From: JAGRCP01 sp942490705
GTDB lineage: Bacteria; Chloroflexota; Anaerolineae; Caldilineales; Caldilineaceae
Length of the DNA: 64,000 bases
Assembly (NCBI GenBank): GCA_942490705.1
Contig: CALNXY010000005.1
Coordinates: 310,001 to 374,000 of the forward strand
Reading direction: 5' to 3'
Each line of letters begins with the position of its first letter. The first letter of the stretch is position 1. The position numbers and the translations under genes are program-made. This document shows positions 38,170 through 47,314 of the stretch, one piece after another. Under the pieces are notes generated by a model. The model saw only the letters and a list, made by a program, of their open reading frames with translations. It did no database searches and was not told the DNA's origin.

Positions 38170-40683
38170 TCAATTAACCACCGGTTCGTCAATCTCCGGC
38201 GTGATCTCAGGCAGCGCTGTCCAGGCCGGATTGAGATGAAACTCCTGGCGAATCGGAAAATCCAGACTGTTCTCGTATTGGGCGCGATAGTCGTCCAGAC
38301 GTTCCAAGAGGGTGACAGGCAGGCCATGGACGATCCAAACTGCGTCCATGCGCGTGTGATCCCCCGTTGGGATCCACTTAAAATCCTCTTGACCGACGGT
38401 GGCTGCAGTCAATTCAGGGTCATCGCGCCGGCTGCTGGGTACGGCTGCCAGGCGAATGTGCTCCAGATTGGTCTCATGGAATGAGAAGCGGTCGGCATCC
38501 CACCGAATGTAGGGATTGAGCCGATCGAGCCATTGATGAATCCGGTTATCGGGTCGCTGGCGTGCGCGCTCTACTTCCTGGCCATGTTGCACGGTGATAA
38601 TATGGTTGATGTCAACCGATGCATCCACCCGGTCCAGAAGTTCCTGGTTGCCCTCGATCGTGGATGTCAGATGCGCATAGAGCTGATCGGCGCCAATCAC
38701 GTCGGCAGATTGCACCAGCTGGCCAAAGAGGGGGTCCAATGCACGCTGCCAGTCGCCTGCCGTCACGGTTGCACCCGCTCGACGATAGAACTGCTGCAAG
38801 TAGTCGCGCCCAACCGCCCCCGTCTCCAATTCGTAGTAAGTGCTGGTGCTGGGATAGCCGTCCGGTACGCGCGGATCGATGCGATCGGCCATGCGTCCAG
38901 CCTCCTGATTGGCCCGGGCGAGCGCAGTGGCACAGGCGCCCACCTGCGCCCGCAAGGCTTCGCGCATGATCGCCGCTTGCTTGCCCAACTGCTCTACCAG
39001 AACCCGCTCAACCATATCACGACGCTGATAGAGGCGCGAACGCGCCCGCCGGGAAGCCGAATCCTGGGCACGCTCCTTGGCCTGGCGAGGATTGAAGGCC
39101 ATCATCAGCATATCGCCAAAGGACGCGCCGACCTGCTGCGCCTGCTCCACGATACCGCCCTGCTGGGCCAGCACTTTGCGCCAACGCAATCGGTCTTCCT
39201 CCGTGACCGGCGCGCCATTGAGCAGAAAGAGGCGTTGGCGCGGCAGCGAATTGGCCGGCGCGCTCGCAGCATTGACCGGGCCAAGCAGGTCGCAGATTGC
39301 GATTGCGCCGCGGATACCCGTATCGGCCAACGCTTGCTGAATCGTCTGCTGGACGGGTGACCAAAAGCTGTGCCAGGCGCCAGTCTGCTCCTCAATTTCC
39401 TCAGCCGTCGTCTCCAAACGGTCATTATCCAGCGCTGCGTAGCGACTGACCAGTTGGGCCAACAAACCCTGCCACAGGTTATTCACCCGCTGCTGATCGG
39501 CTTCCGGCATGGGGCCGCGCGGATCTGTGAGTGACGGCCCCGACGCAAAACGACGCACCAGGTCCGCCGTGAACGCACGCTGCCAGAAGTCGGTCAAGGC
39601 CTCGTGAGGGGCGACCAGGGCCGACGCAGCAAAGCCGCTGTAGACAAGAAAGTGGCCTCGTCGGTGTCCTTCGCCATCGCCCAAGCCATCGAAGGGCAGC
39701 GGCTGGACGCCCGTCACCTCGCCGGCCGCGCCGCTGAGATCATACATGCGCTCGCGCACCACGTTGACCTCCAGGCCAAGAATCTCACTGCTCAGATGGC
39801 TGATGGCGGTGAGTTGAATCAGATGGGCCGCCATCTGTTCGGCGTCAGACTTGCGGGCCAGGCTGTTGCCGTTGCGATTGGTGCGGCTGACCAAAAAAAT
39901 GAAGTCAAAGGGAGCGTAGGGCGTGTCAGGCAGCTCACGTTGCTCGCTGGGGTAGAGCGCGCGGAATTCTTGCGTCTCCTGGAAATAGTTGAGTTCCTTC
40001 AACGCCGCGTACGCATTGGCGCGGATGCGCCGGCGCTGAATGTCGCTGGAGATCTCCGGTTCCAACACGTCGGGCAGGAAGAACACACCCACAATGCGCC
40101 CATTGTTGCGCACCGCCGACCGGATGCGATGAGCAGCATCCATAAACATGCCGGATCCCGTTCCGCCACACAGACTGCCCACCACATAGACAAGCTGATA
40201 GTTGCCCACGACAGGAAAGCCACGATTTTGAGCCGTCTCCATGTCACGGATACGATCCAGATTGGCGAGCTTCGTCTCCAGCATCTGCTTGAAGGTCACG
40301 TAGTTGCGAAAAAAAGAGAGGCGGCCAATCGGGCGCAACTGCTTGGCGCCATTATGGATGTAGCCCAGCGGAATAGACGGATAGTTCCACCAGCGTGCGA
40401 TTTCAGGATGCTGGTCCAGGTTGGCAACCAGGCGCGTCGCATCAAACTTGCCCATATAGGCAAACTCATCGGCGAAGAGCGGCTCCTGATCGAGCCGGTT
40501 CACAAGCGGCTCGGTGTCCAACGCCATCAGTTGAATCATGCCGGGCAGTTGATCACCGCCCCACACGTTGCGGAAGCGCCTCTTCACCGCGCGCACGGTA
40601 TTCGTGCCCATACCGCCCACGCCGACCACCATCGTCGGATATATTGTGGGCTTCTCAAAGCGGGCGTTGTTGTCACTCGTCAT
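38170..40683 (-). CDS. Tubulin/FtsZ-superfamily GTPase (Tubulin_2-like)
   Basis: An 837-residue protein starting at the ATG at 40683 (MTSDNNARFEKP), AGG upstream. The N-terminal domain carries a nucleotide-binding glycine loop GVGGMGTNTV (21-30) and the tubulin signature SLCGGTGSGMF (170-180), which binds GTP phosphates in FtsZ and tubulin. The region FFLPDVLEP, LKELNYFQET and FDFIFLVSRTN continues the fold. The C-terminal 450 residues are helical and Gln/Arg-rich with no known domain. It is not FtsZ: the length and C-terminus differ. It sits between a membrane paralogue lacking the GTP loop and a vWA membrane protein, matching the described FtsZ-like families linked to vWA proteins and membrane remodelling. 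Confidence 0.85.
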   Translation of the reverse strand: MTSDNNARFEKPTIYPTMVVGVGGMGTNTVRAVKRRFRNVWGGDQLPGMIQLMALDTEPLVNRLDQEPLFADEFAYMGKFDATRLVANLDQHPEIARWWNYPSIPLGYIHNGAKQLRPIGRLSFFRNYVTFKQMLETKLANLDRIRDMETAQNRGFPVVGNYQLVYVVGSLCGGTGSGMFMDAAHRIRSAVRNNGRIVGVFFLPDVLEPEISSDIQRRRIRANAYAALKELNYFQETQEFRALYPSEQRELPDTPYAPFDFIFLVSRTNRNGNSLARKSDAEQMAAHLIQLTAISHLSSEILGLEVNVVRERMYDLSGAAGEVTGVQPLPFDGLGDGEGHRRGHFLVYSGFAASALVAPHEALTDFWQRAFTADLVRRFASGPSLTDPRGPMPEADQQRVNNLWQGLLAQLVSRYAALDNDRLETTAEEIEEQTGAWHSFWSPVQQTIQQALADTGIRGAIAICDLLGPVNAASAPANSLPRQRLFLLNGAPVTEEDRLRWRKVLAQQGGIVEQAQQVGASFGDMLMMAFNPRQAKERAQDSASRRARSRLYQRRDMVERVLVEQLGKQAAIMREALRAQVGACATALARANQEAGRMADRIDPRVPDGYPSTSTYYELETGAVGRDYLQQFYRRAGATVTAGDWQRALDPLFGQLVQSADVIGADQLYAHLTSTIEGNQELLDRVDASVDINHIITVQHGQEVERARQRPDNRIHQWLDRLNPYIRWDADRFSFHETNLEHIRLAAVPSSRRDDPELTAATVGQEDFKWIPTGDHTRMDAVWIVHGLPVTLLERLDDYRAQYENSLDFPIRQEFHLNPAWTALPEITPEIDEPVVN

Positions 40684-40788
40684 ATAATCAAAACCTATCG
40701 TTATGAACGTCAATGAAACGCTGATTGAGCGAATAGAGCAGATTTCCATCAATCCGGCTTGATCCGCCCGATCGGTGTTCTATTGGCG

Positions 40789-43700
40789 TTACCAGCTGTC
40801 ACGCCACGGATCGGCGCTGGGTCGATCTGTGGTGGGCGGGGCAGGCGTGTCCCCCGCGGAAGTTGCGCCGTTCCAGGGCGCGCCCCATTCAGATTGGCCC
40901 CAAACCGACTCGCTGCCGCTCACCGGAACGAATGAATGTTCGGTCTCGGTTGCGTTGGCTACCTTGGGCGTGAATGTTTCGGCCGCCATTTGTCGTGTTG
41001 CCGCCATGGCGGCCTCTTCGATCTCATCCTCGTTAATGCCTCGACTACGGATACGGGCAACGCTGACCAACAGCAGCAAAAATGTCAGCGGCACCGTGCA
41101 GAAGGCCCATGGCGTCGAGTAGATCGGCACAAAAATGGGTGCGAGATAGCGCTGCATGAAATTGGGGCTGCGAAAATTGACGCCTACGCGCTGCACGTCA
41201 TCCAGCCCCACGACATTGAGGACGAGTTCGCCCGCATAGAGCGTACCGCGCAACGGGTCAAAGGGGATGTCCTGACGCGCCGTGAGCGTCACGGGCACTT
41301 CATAAAGACCCTGTTCGTCCGGTTCGCCATTCACCTCCACAGGCGGCATGGCAATCTGTTCAGCGGTGAGAACGTTACCTGTGCCATTCGCACCGGCGGC
41401 CGCAATGTCGGCCATTTCCAACACGAAAGGCGTATTGCCCGTGAAGCGCACCATGAGGGTGGCATCCGTTTGCTCGCCCGCGCGCTGCAGGTCGCCAAAG
41501 CTCAATGCGCCGTCTACGGGTGACCATTCGACAGCGTTGACGCGCGTGCGCCATTCGATCTGCCCAGGCTGCACATCGTGATCGCCATCTGGGCCCCGCA
41601 GGAGCAGTACACCGGCGCAAGCGCCCGGATCAACTGGCTGGGTGCTGCGCAGCCGCAGGGGCAAGACGTCACGTCCGGCCTGGCGCCGTACTTCACCGGC
41701 TTCGACCACGACATCGGCACATGAGCCATTGACCATCGCACCCGTTAGCAAGAACGGTGCGCTGCTAAAGTCAACCGGCACCAGCGCTTCCTGATCTAAA
41801 CGGAAATTGGGTGACGTGTCAAACAGCACATCACCGAAATCAACCGTCTGCGCCCCGATCACGGCGAGCGGGCGCGGCACGGCGAGCGAGACCGGCAGGG
41901 TTGCGCCGGGGCGTATGTCCACATCCATGGGCAACCCTGCGGGTGAACGCGCCAATAGTTCTAGTTCACCCACATAGTTTCCGGGCCGCAGAGTCTCCAA
42001 GCCAGCCACGCGCAATGCCGTCTGGACGCTGCCTTCCTCGGGCACCTCTTCGTTAAAGTCGAGGGTCACGGTGGTGACCGGCTCGACAACGGTCGGATCC
42101 GTCTCATCCACGCGTGCCAAGGTCAACGCGCCTTCGATCGAACCGATCTCTTCGATGGTGCCGGACGCCAGATCGATTGACCATCCGTCAGCCGGCATCT
42201 GAGCCAGGTCGAGTTCGGCAGGCAGGCCACGCAAATAGATAGCCGGGGCCAACTCTGTCTCGGTCTGCGCCCAGTCACTGAAGCGCAGACCGTCCTTGAC
42301 CGCTTCCAGCACAAAGGTGTAGCGATAGCTGCGCCCGTCCTCGGGCATAAATCCGTCATCGGTGCAGAGAAGATTGGCACACTCCATTGGGGCTTCATAG
42401 GCCAAGGCGCCGCCACGTGCATCCTCTGTTGTATCACTGACGAAGACCGTACCGGCCATTTCGCTGATGGCCTCCCCACTGCTAAAGCCGGCTTGCAGGC
42501 GCTGCCGTCCATCGGCCAGTAAGCCCGGCTCGCTTGGCGTCGGTGAAAGGGCCTGAGCCCGCGGCAAGTCATCACGCGCTTGAAGTTGAAAGGTGCGTAT
42601 CAGTTGCAGCGGCTGACTGTCGTCGCCGAGCTGAAGACGCACGGTCTCCGGCGCCTCCGTGAGCGCAAGGGCACGCGTCCCTGTCTCTCCAAAGGCTGTC
42701 AGTTCCGTACCGTCGTTAATGTAAATCGGCTCCGCCGCACCTGGCCCGACACCTTGGGCGATAAGCAGCGGCGCCGCGCCCACGGGATAGTAGCGTACGG
42801 AGGCCGGACTATCGGCAATGCTGGGCGGCGGGTTCAACAGTTGCGGAAAACTCTCCGCCTGCACCACGGCAAAACCACTGCGATCGCTGGTGTCAATCGT
42901 CCAGACGCCGCTCTGGAGTTGTTCCTGATCGATGCGGCTGACGCTAATGTTGGCGTCGTCGAGCATGGTGCGCGCCAGGTTAGGTTCGCCATCACGCTGG
43001 ACGTTGAGCAGGCCGTCGCTGGGCGTGACAAAGGCCATGTTCTGCGCGCCATGGGCATCACGGATGGAGACCTGTAGGGCGCCGTTGCCATTGCGCTGGT
43101 CCGTCACCGAACGGTCGGGCTTCATGTCGGCCACGATGTCGCCAAAGATCTGGAGCAGGTCGGGCGCGGTTTTCGCCTCGCGCACGCCGAACGCGGCGAA
43201 CTCTTCGCGCAAAAAATCGCCGGCACAGCCGGCGCTGGGATTGCAGAGCACCACGGGGAAGACGAGCGCGCCCGATGCGTTGAGGGCGTCAATCTGCTCA
43301 CGCACGCGCGCAGTCTGATTGGCAATGCCCGTCTGCGCGCTGGGCTCGCCGTCCGTCAGCAGGAGAACGTATTGACTTCGCCCCGGTTGGCGTCCCTCAT
43401 CGAGCAGACGAATGGCTTCGTCCAGCCCCAAATCTATACGCGTGTAGCCGCGTTGGAGGTAGCTGTCAGGCGCTTGCAGCGTGCTGGAGAGCTGCCGTCG
43501 GTTCTCTTCCGAACCAATTGGCGTGAGTTGACCGAGCGCACCCACCCCTTCAGCGGCGCTGTCGAAACGCACAACCGCCACCCGATCATCTCGATCGGCC
43601 AATTCGATGAGCAGACGGGCTGCACTGTAACGCAACTCGCTCGGATCGCTGGGCAGATTGGGGCTGGGCCCGCCGCAGGGAGGCTCGAAGGGCGGTCGAT

Positions 43701-43938
43701 CCTGGGGCCAGGGCCAACAGGTGGCCATGCTGCCCGAATCATCGAGCAACACCACAACGTCAATCGGCTGGGTAGCGCTATCCTGCGCCGCGGCCGGCTG
43801 GATTGCCTGCCCCAGAGGCACGGCCTTGGCCGGCTGAAATGGCGACAGGAGCAACAAAAACATAAAAAGAGCGCCCAGCCAGTGCAATTGGCTGCGAGCC
43901 GCCGGGTGGGGGCGCTGAACGGTTGTCAAATCCTTCAC
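40789..43938 (-). CDS. vWA-domain membrane protein of the tubulin-like cluster
   Basis: A 1049-residue protein. A signal or anchor helix lies at about 19-38. The vWA domain has an intact metal-ion-dependent adhesion site (MIDAS): DDSGSM at 66-71, Thr in RGYTRIDLG, and LLLTDGEPS. Long beta-rich regions (about 290-930) resemble Ig-type repeats. One membrane helix at about 941-961 (FCTVPLTFLLLLVSVA) is followed by an 88-residue, probably cytoplasmic tail rich in Glu, Ser and Trp. The vWA domain would face outside and the tail could contact the cytoplasmic tubulin-like protein. It is the first gene of the minus-strand cluster, with 105 bases before the tubulin-like gene. Confidence 0.85.
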   Translation of the reverse strand: MKDLTTVQRPHPAARSQLHWLGALFMFLLLLSPFQPAKAVPLGQAIQPAAAQDSATQPIDVVVLLDDSGSMATCWPWPQDRPPFEPPCGGPSPNLPSDPSELRYSAARLLIELADRDDRVAVVRFDSAAEGVGALGQLTPIGSEENRRQLSSTLQAPDSYLQRGYTRIDLGLDEAIRLLDEGRQPGRSQYVLLLTDGEPSAQTGIANQTARVREQIDALNASGALVFPVVLCNPSAGCAGDFLREEFAAFGVREAKTAPDLLQIFGDIVADMKPDRSVTDQRNGNGALQVSIRDAHGAQNMAFVTPSDGLLNVQRDGEPNLARTMLDDANISVSRIDQEQLQSGVWTIDTSDRSGFAVVQAESFPQLLNPPPSIADSPASVRYYPVGAAPLLIAQGVGPGAAEPIYINDGTELTAFGETGTRALALTEAPETVRLQLGDDSQPLQLIRTFQLQARDDLPRAQALSPTPSEPGLLADGRQRLQAGFSSGEAISEMAGTVFVSDTTEDARGGALAYEAPMECANLLCTDDGFMPEDGRSYRYTFVLEAVKDGLRFSDWAQTETELAPAIYLRGLPAELDLAQMPADGWSIDLASGTIEEIGSIEGALTLARVDETDPTVVEPVTTVTLDFNEEVPEEGSVQTALRVAGLETLRPGNYVGELELLARSPAGLPMDVDIRPGATLPVSLAVPRPLAVIGAQTVDFGDVLFDTSPNFRLDQEALVPVDFSSAPFLLTGAMVNGSCADVVVEAGEVRRQAGRDVLPLRLRSTQPVDPGACAGVLLLRGPDGDHDVQPGQIEWRTRVNAVEWSPVDGALSFGDLQRAGEQTDATLMVRFTGNTPFVLEMADIAAAGANGTGNVLTAEQIAMPPVEVNGEPDEQGLYEVPVTLTARQDIPFDPLRGTLYAGELVLNVVGLDDVQRVGVNFRSPNFMQRYLAPIFVPIYSTPWAFCTVPLTFLLLLVSVARIRSRGINEDEIEEAAMAATRQMAAETFTPKVANATETEHSFVPVSGSESVWGQSEWGAPWNGATSAGDTPAPPTTDRPSADPWRDSW

Positions 43939-44143
43939 GTCTATTGGGTACCCTTGAACAAAATGCGGCGGATTGATGCGTTACACCGGCTCTAACGGAC
44001 GAATCAAATTGATCGTTCCGTCAGTGGGGCAGCATAGGCCGCTAGCGAACCCAAGATAGCGCATGTCAAGCGTCGTCGCTGTATGCTAGGTTGCTGTTGA
44101 CGCACAATGATAGTCGTGGCAACCTCAACGAAGCGGGTTAGAC

Positions 44144-44191
44144 AATTCCAGACAAATAGGTACCGCTTGCTTGGAACTTTTGTCTGGAATT
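44144..44191. repeat. 13-bp inverted repeat upstream of the vWA gene
   Basis: AATTCCAGACAAA (44144-44156) pairs perfectly with TTTGTCTGGAATT (44179-44191) around a 22-base loop. It lies about 210 bases upstream of the vWA gene start and could be an operator or the terminator of the small frame to its right. Confidence 0.6.
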
Positions 44192-44253
44192 ACTTGAGGC
44201 TTTGCCCACATTCGGGATATCTATTATTTTGGGAAAGCCTTAGCTAATCCATG

Positions 44254-44436
44254 CTACAGCGTTTCAGTATAATCGCCCAGGTCGACCTCGCAGATTGGAC
44301 AAGCAGCGAGCAGTTGGGTACGAATATCCGGCTCCGGCATGGGTTCAGTTTGGGCAAGACCGGAACTGGATCAGAGCAGCACCAATGCTGTCGCGACGAC
44401 GAGGGCAAGCGTGAGGCGTTCGAATGGCTTCCACAT
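44254..44436 (-). other. Small frame with in-frame TGA at a lipobox-like position
   Basis: From the ATG at 44436, preceded by AAGGAG at good spacing, comes a 21-residue signal-like peptide (MWKPFERLTLALVVATALVL and one more Leu), then TGA (44371-44373), then 38 further codons in the same frame containing SSSGLAQTEPMPEPD and AACPICEV before a TAG. The TGA sits where a lipoprotein Cys could be. I find no SECIS-like hairpin after it. It may be a decayed small lipoprotein gene or a 21-residue membrane peptide. The other bases between 43939 and 44556 hold no gene I can support. Confidence 0.35.
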
Positions 44437-44556
44437 GATAGACTCCTTCATTTGAGTATCGATCAACAAGACGTTTGACTGTGTAGTTGTTGACTCAGTA
44501 TGAAGGAAAGAGGCGGAGAGTAAGCGGAGAAGTTGTGGTTATTTCGTGGACGCAGG

Positions 44557-45273
44557 TTAGTCCAGCGGAATCGGCTCGCCCAGGACCGGCGCCGGCGCTT
44601 GGCGGATTACGTCGAGCAGCGCAACGACCAGGGCGGGGACTTCACGTGACTCCGACCACGCCACGGAGCGCGGATCGTAGGGGCGACGATCGGCGATGAC
44701 ACCCACTGCGTCGATGCCAAGGGACTCACAGGTGAAGAGCGCACGCGGCAGGTGGAACTCCTGCGTTACCAGGATGGCCGAGTCGAGTTGAAAGACGTGC
44801 TTGGCCCGATAACAGGTATCGTAGGTGCGGCGGCCGCCATAATCTGGCTGGATGTCTTCAGCCGGCACGCCGCGGGCAATCGCGTGGGCCATCATGGCGC
44901 TGGGCTCATCATACTCGGGTGTGCTGTTATCGCCACTGAGCAGCAGCTTATCTACTTTGCCGGCCTCATAAAGCGCGACCGCCGTATCGACGCGGTCGCG
45001 CAGCATGCCGCTCAGACGCCCGCTGGGGTAGACCCGTGCACCATAGACAATCGCCGCCCGCTCGGCCGGCCCGGCCTGCAGGGCAACATCCAGATCGTAC
45101 ATGCTGGCGCTATAGCGGTGCTCGACCCAGGCACGCCAGACATACGGAAAACTAATGGCGGCGGCCGCTACGGCGACCAGAATCACGCCAATAAACACCG
45201 GGCGCCAGTTAGGACGGTTGGGGCCATGCGTTTCATATTCCTTTGCAGCCGTCACAGATGTGGTCATTGCCAT
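44557..45273 (-). CDS. YdcF/SanA-like DUF218 membrane protein
   Basis: A 238-residue protein with an N-terminal membrane helix (about 27-46, GVILVAVAAAAISFPYVW) and an extracytoplasmic or cytoplasmic DUF218 domain: AAIVYGARVYPSGRLSGML, VDKLLLSGDNST, and TYDTCYRAKHVFQLDSAILV with TQEFHLPRAL. The family includes SanA, linked to envelope barrier function; its activity is not settled. It is divergent from the transglycosylase gene at 45511 and tandem with the small frame and the vWA cluster. Confidence 0.88.
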   Translation of the reverse strand: MAMTTSVTAAKEYETHGPNRPNWRPVFIGVILVAVAAAAISFPYVWRAWVEHRYSASMYDLDVALQAGPAERAAIVYGARVYPSGRLSGMLRDRVDTAVALYEAGKVDKLLLSGDNSTPEYDEPSAMMAHAIARGVPAEDIQPDYGGRRTYDTCYRAKHVFQLDSAILVTQEFHLPRALFTCESLGIDAVGVIADRRPYDPRSVAWSESREVPALVVALLDVIRQAPAPVLGEPIPLD

Positions 45274-45510
45274 TAGCCGAAAATGAAAAAACGAATAGTT
45301 GTCCGCAGTGTACAGGAAATCGCACGCTTCGTTGGGAAAGCCGCCTACGATTCACGCCAAATACGCCTGGCAAAACGAATTCGTTCCCATTGCTGGCTTC
45401 CTGTGGCTTCCTACCACACTTGACAATGGGCTCTATCCACGCCGATACTTGGAACGACATCGGCGGCGCTGTGGCCGCTGCAGGCAGGTTGGTTATCAGT
45501 CAGTCGTGAA

Positions 45511-47292
45511 ATGATCGATCCCGAAGAGCTATCGCCGGAGCAAGAACCTGGCGACGACAATTCCTCATCACACCCCGCGGGCGCCGTGCCAGACTTTCTA
45601 CGCAACTGGCAGGTAATTGACGCGCGGCCCCACTCATACCAACACGTAGACGACGGGCAGGAGCTCGCGACAGACGCAGCGTTCAGCGTCGTACTCGACG
45701 GCGAGGTCGCGCCGCCAGCGAGCGCTCGACAGAAACCGCCCGGGACGGAGAGTCCTGCCCCAGACGCTGTCTTCGAGGAAGATATTGACCACTATGATGA
45801 TGTGATCATCCTGGGTCTGCAGGCCGATACCCTGACGGTTAACCCTGGTGCTACCGTGACGTTGCAGGTAAATCTGCTCAATAACGGTCCGCAAAGTGCG
45901 GTTTTCCATCTCCGTGTAGAGGGTGAGCAAGCAGCGAGCTGGACGACGGTAGCGCCGCTGAGCACGCCACTGCAGCCAGGAGAACGGGCGCGGCTGGAGG
46001 TAACGATGGCGCCGGGTCGTGAACCCACCAGCCGCGCTGGCGAGCATCTGATCACCATCATTGCCCACTCGCCCGATTATCCGGAAAGATATAGCCGTGC
46101 TGTTGCTCGGCTCACGATTACGCCGTTCGATGAGATCGCTGTCGGCGATTTGCAGCCACGCAGCCTGCTCAGCGGCGGTTCACAGCGAACCGCGCCCTTT
46201 CGTCTGCCTATTTCCAATCAAGGCAATCGCAAAGCAATCATTCACGTCAATGCCCAAGAGATTACCCGCGCCTGCCGCTTCGAGTTCGCCAGACCGGATA
46301 TTGGCCTGTGGCAGCCGGACAGCCTTCAGGTCGAGCTTGAACCCGGTCAGTCACTACTGGTACGCGGGCAGGCGATCCCCAATCGGACACGCTGGTTGGG
46401 TCTGCGACGCGAGGTACTACCCTTTCGGCTGACGGTCGGCCTGCGCGATCAGCAAAAGGTACCCCATATTCTGCCCGGTCGAGTCGAAAACCGGCCCGTC
46501 ATGGGGCCATGGCAAATCGCGACTGCGCTGGCTCTCCTCACAGCAGCAGGCCTGCTGTTGCTCATGACGGGGCTGGGCGGATTGCTGCTGCTCCAGACGG
46601 CTACCCGTGCGGCCGCACCGGCTGCCGTACCAGCGCCGGCGCCGGTGATTGCAGTCATGCTCAATGCGCCTGCACCGCCCGCGCCACCTGCATTGGAGTC
46701 ACCGGCAATGGATGAAGCGGCGCCCCTTCCCGACACGCCGGTTGTCTCTGCACCCGTGGTCCAAGCCAATCAGGTTTCTGCGCCGGGAGAGGCTGCGGCG
46801 TCCAGCGCGGTCATTGCCCCGCCTGAGCCGGCGCCGGCTGCCCTCCCACCCGCTCCCGACGCCAACATGACCTATGCCGAGATGTTTCAACTGGTCGCCA
46901 GCCAATATGATCTGGACTGGCGGATGCTGGCCGCGCAAGCCTATATCGAAAGCAACTTTGACTCGGTGGCCCTGGGCGCTGACGGCGATTTGGGTCTCAT
47001 GCAGATCCTGCCCGATACCTGGCGGGAGTGGGCGCCCGCCGTGGGGGCTAACGATCCGTTTGACGCCTACAGCAATACGCTGGTAGCGGCGGCCTATCTT
47101 GACTATCTGCGCACGCTCCTCGGCCAGCGAGGCTACGCTGAGGCGCAGTGGATGCTCGTCGCCTACAATTGGGGGCCCGACCGGTTGCTTGAGCATCTCG
47201 GCGGCGGTGCGGCGTGGGAGGAACTGCCCGACCTGCGCCGCCGCTATGCTGAGCGCATTCTGGAAATCAGCGGTAACATTCCATTGGAATGA
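45511..47292 (+). CDS. Membrane SLT-type lytic transglycosylase with N-terminal Ig-like domains
   Basis: A 593-residue protein with no signal peptide. Residues 95-320 form two Ig-like domains (LQADTLTVNPGATVTLQVNL, and a second beginning near 213). A membrane segment at about 333-362 is followed by an Ala/Pro linker (370-450) and a C-terminal SLT domain with catalytic Glu480 in AAQAYIESNFDS, GLMQILPDTW and VAYNWGPDRLL. The positively charged segment before the helix (RVENRPVM) and neutral one after suggest N-terminus inside, SLT domain outside, so it could link cytoplasmic partners to murein cutting. The gyrase-pinwheel gene follows after 22 bases. Confidence 0.85.
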   Translation: MIDPEELSPEQEPGDDNSSSHPAGAVPDFLRNWQVIDARPHSYQHVDDGQELATDAAFSVVLDGEVAPPASARQKPPGTESPAPDAVFEEDIDHYDDVIILGLQADTLTVNPGATVTLQVNLLNNGPQSAVFHLRVEGEQAASWTTVAPLSTPLQPGERARLEVTMAPGREPTSRAGEHLITIIAHSPDYPERYSRAVARLTITPFDEIAVGDLQPRSLLSGGSQRTAPFRLPISNQGNRKAIIHVNAQEITRACRFEFARPDIGLWQPDSLQVELEPGQSLLVRGQAIPNRTRWLGLRREVLPFRLTVGLRDQQKVPHILPGRVENRPVMGPWQIATALALLTAAGLLLLMTGLGGLLLLQTATRAAAPAAVPAPAPVIAVMLNAPAPPAPPALESPAMDEAAPLPDTPVVSAPVVQANQVSAPGEAAASSAVIAPPEPAPAALPPAPDANMTYAEMFQLVASQYDLDWRMLAAQAYIESNFDSVALGADGDLGLMQILPDTWREWAPAVGANDPFDAYSNTLVAAAYLDYLRTLLGQRGYAEAQWMLVAYNWGPDRLLEHLGGGAAWEELPDLRRRYAERILEISGNIPLE

Positions 47293-47314
47293 ACCAGTTT
47301 GGGAGAAAAGTAAG

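Noticed and set aside
38170..40683. Calling the tubulin-like GTPase ftsZ
   Set aside because: Length (837), divergent C-terminus, missing FtsZ tail and neighbours other than the dcw cluster; only the nucleotide loops are shared.
44371..44373. Second selenocysteine codon as a firm call
   Set aside because: No convincing SECIS-like hairpin at the right distance and no recognisable family; kept only as a low-confidence finding.
44251..44478. Plus-strand 75-codon frame opposite the small TGA-containing frame
   Set aside because: No ribosome-binding site, no family-like sequence, and it is antisense to the better small frame.
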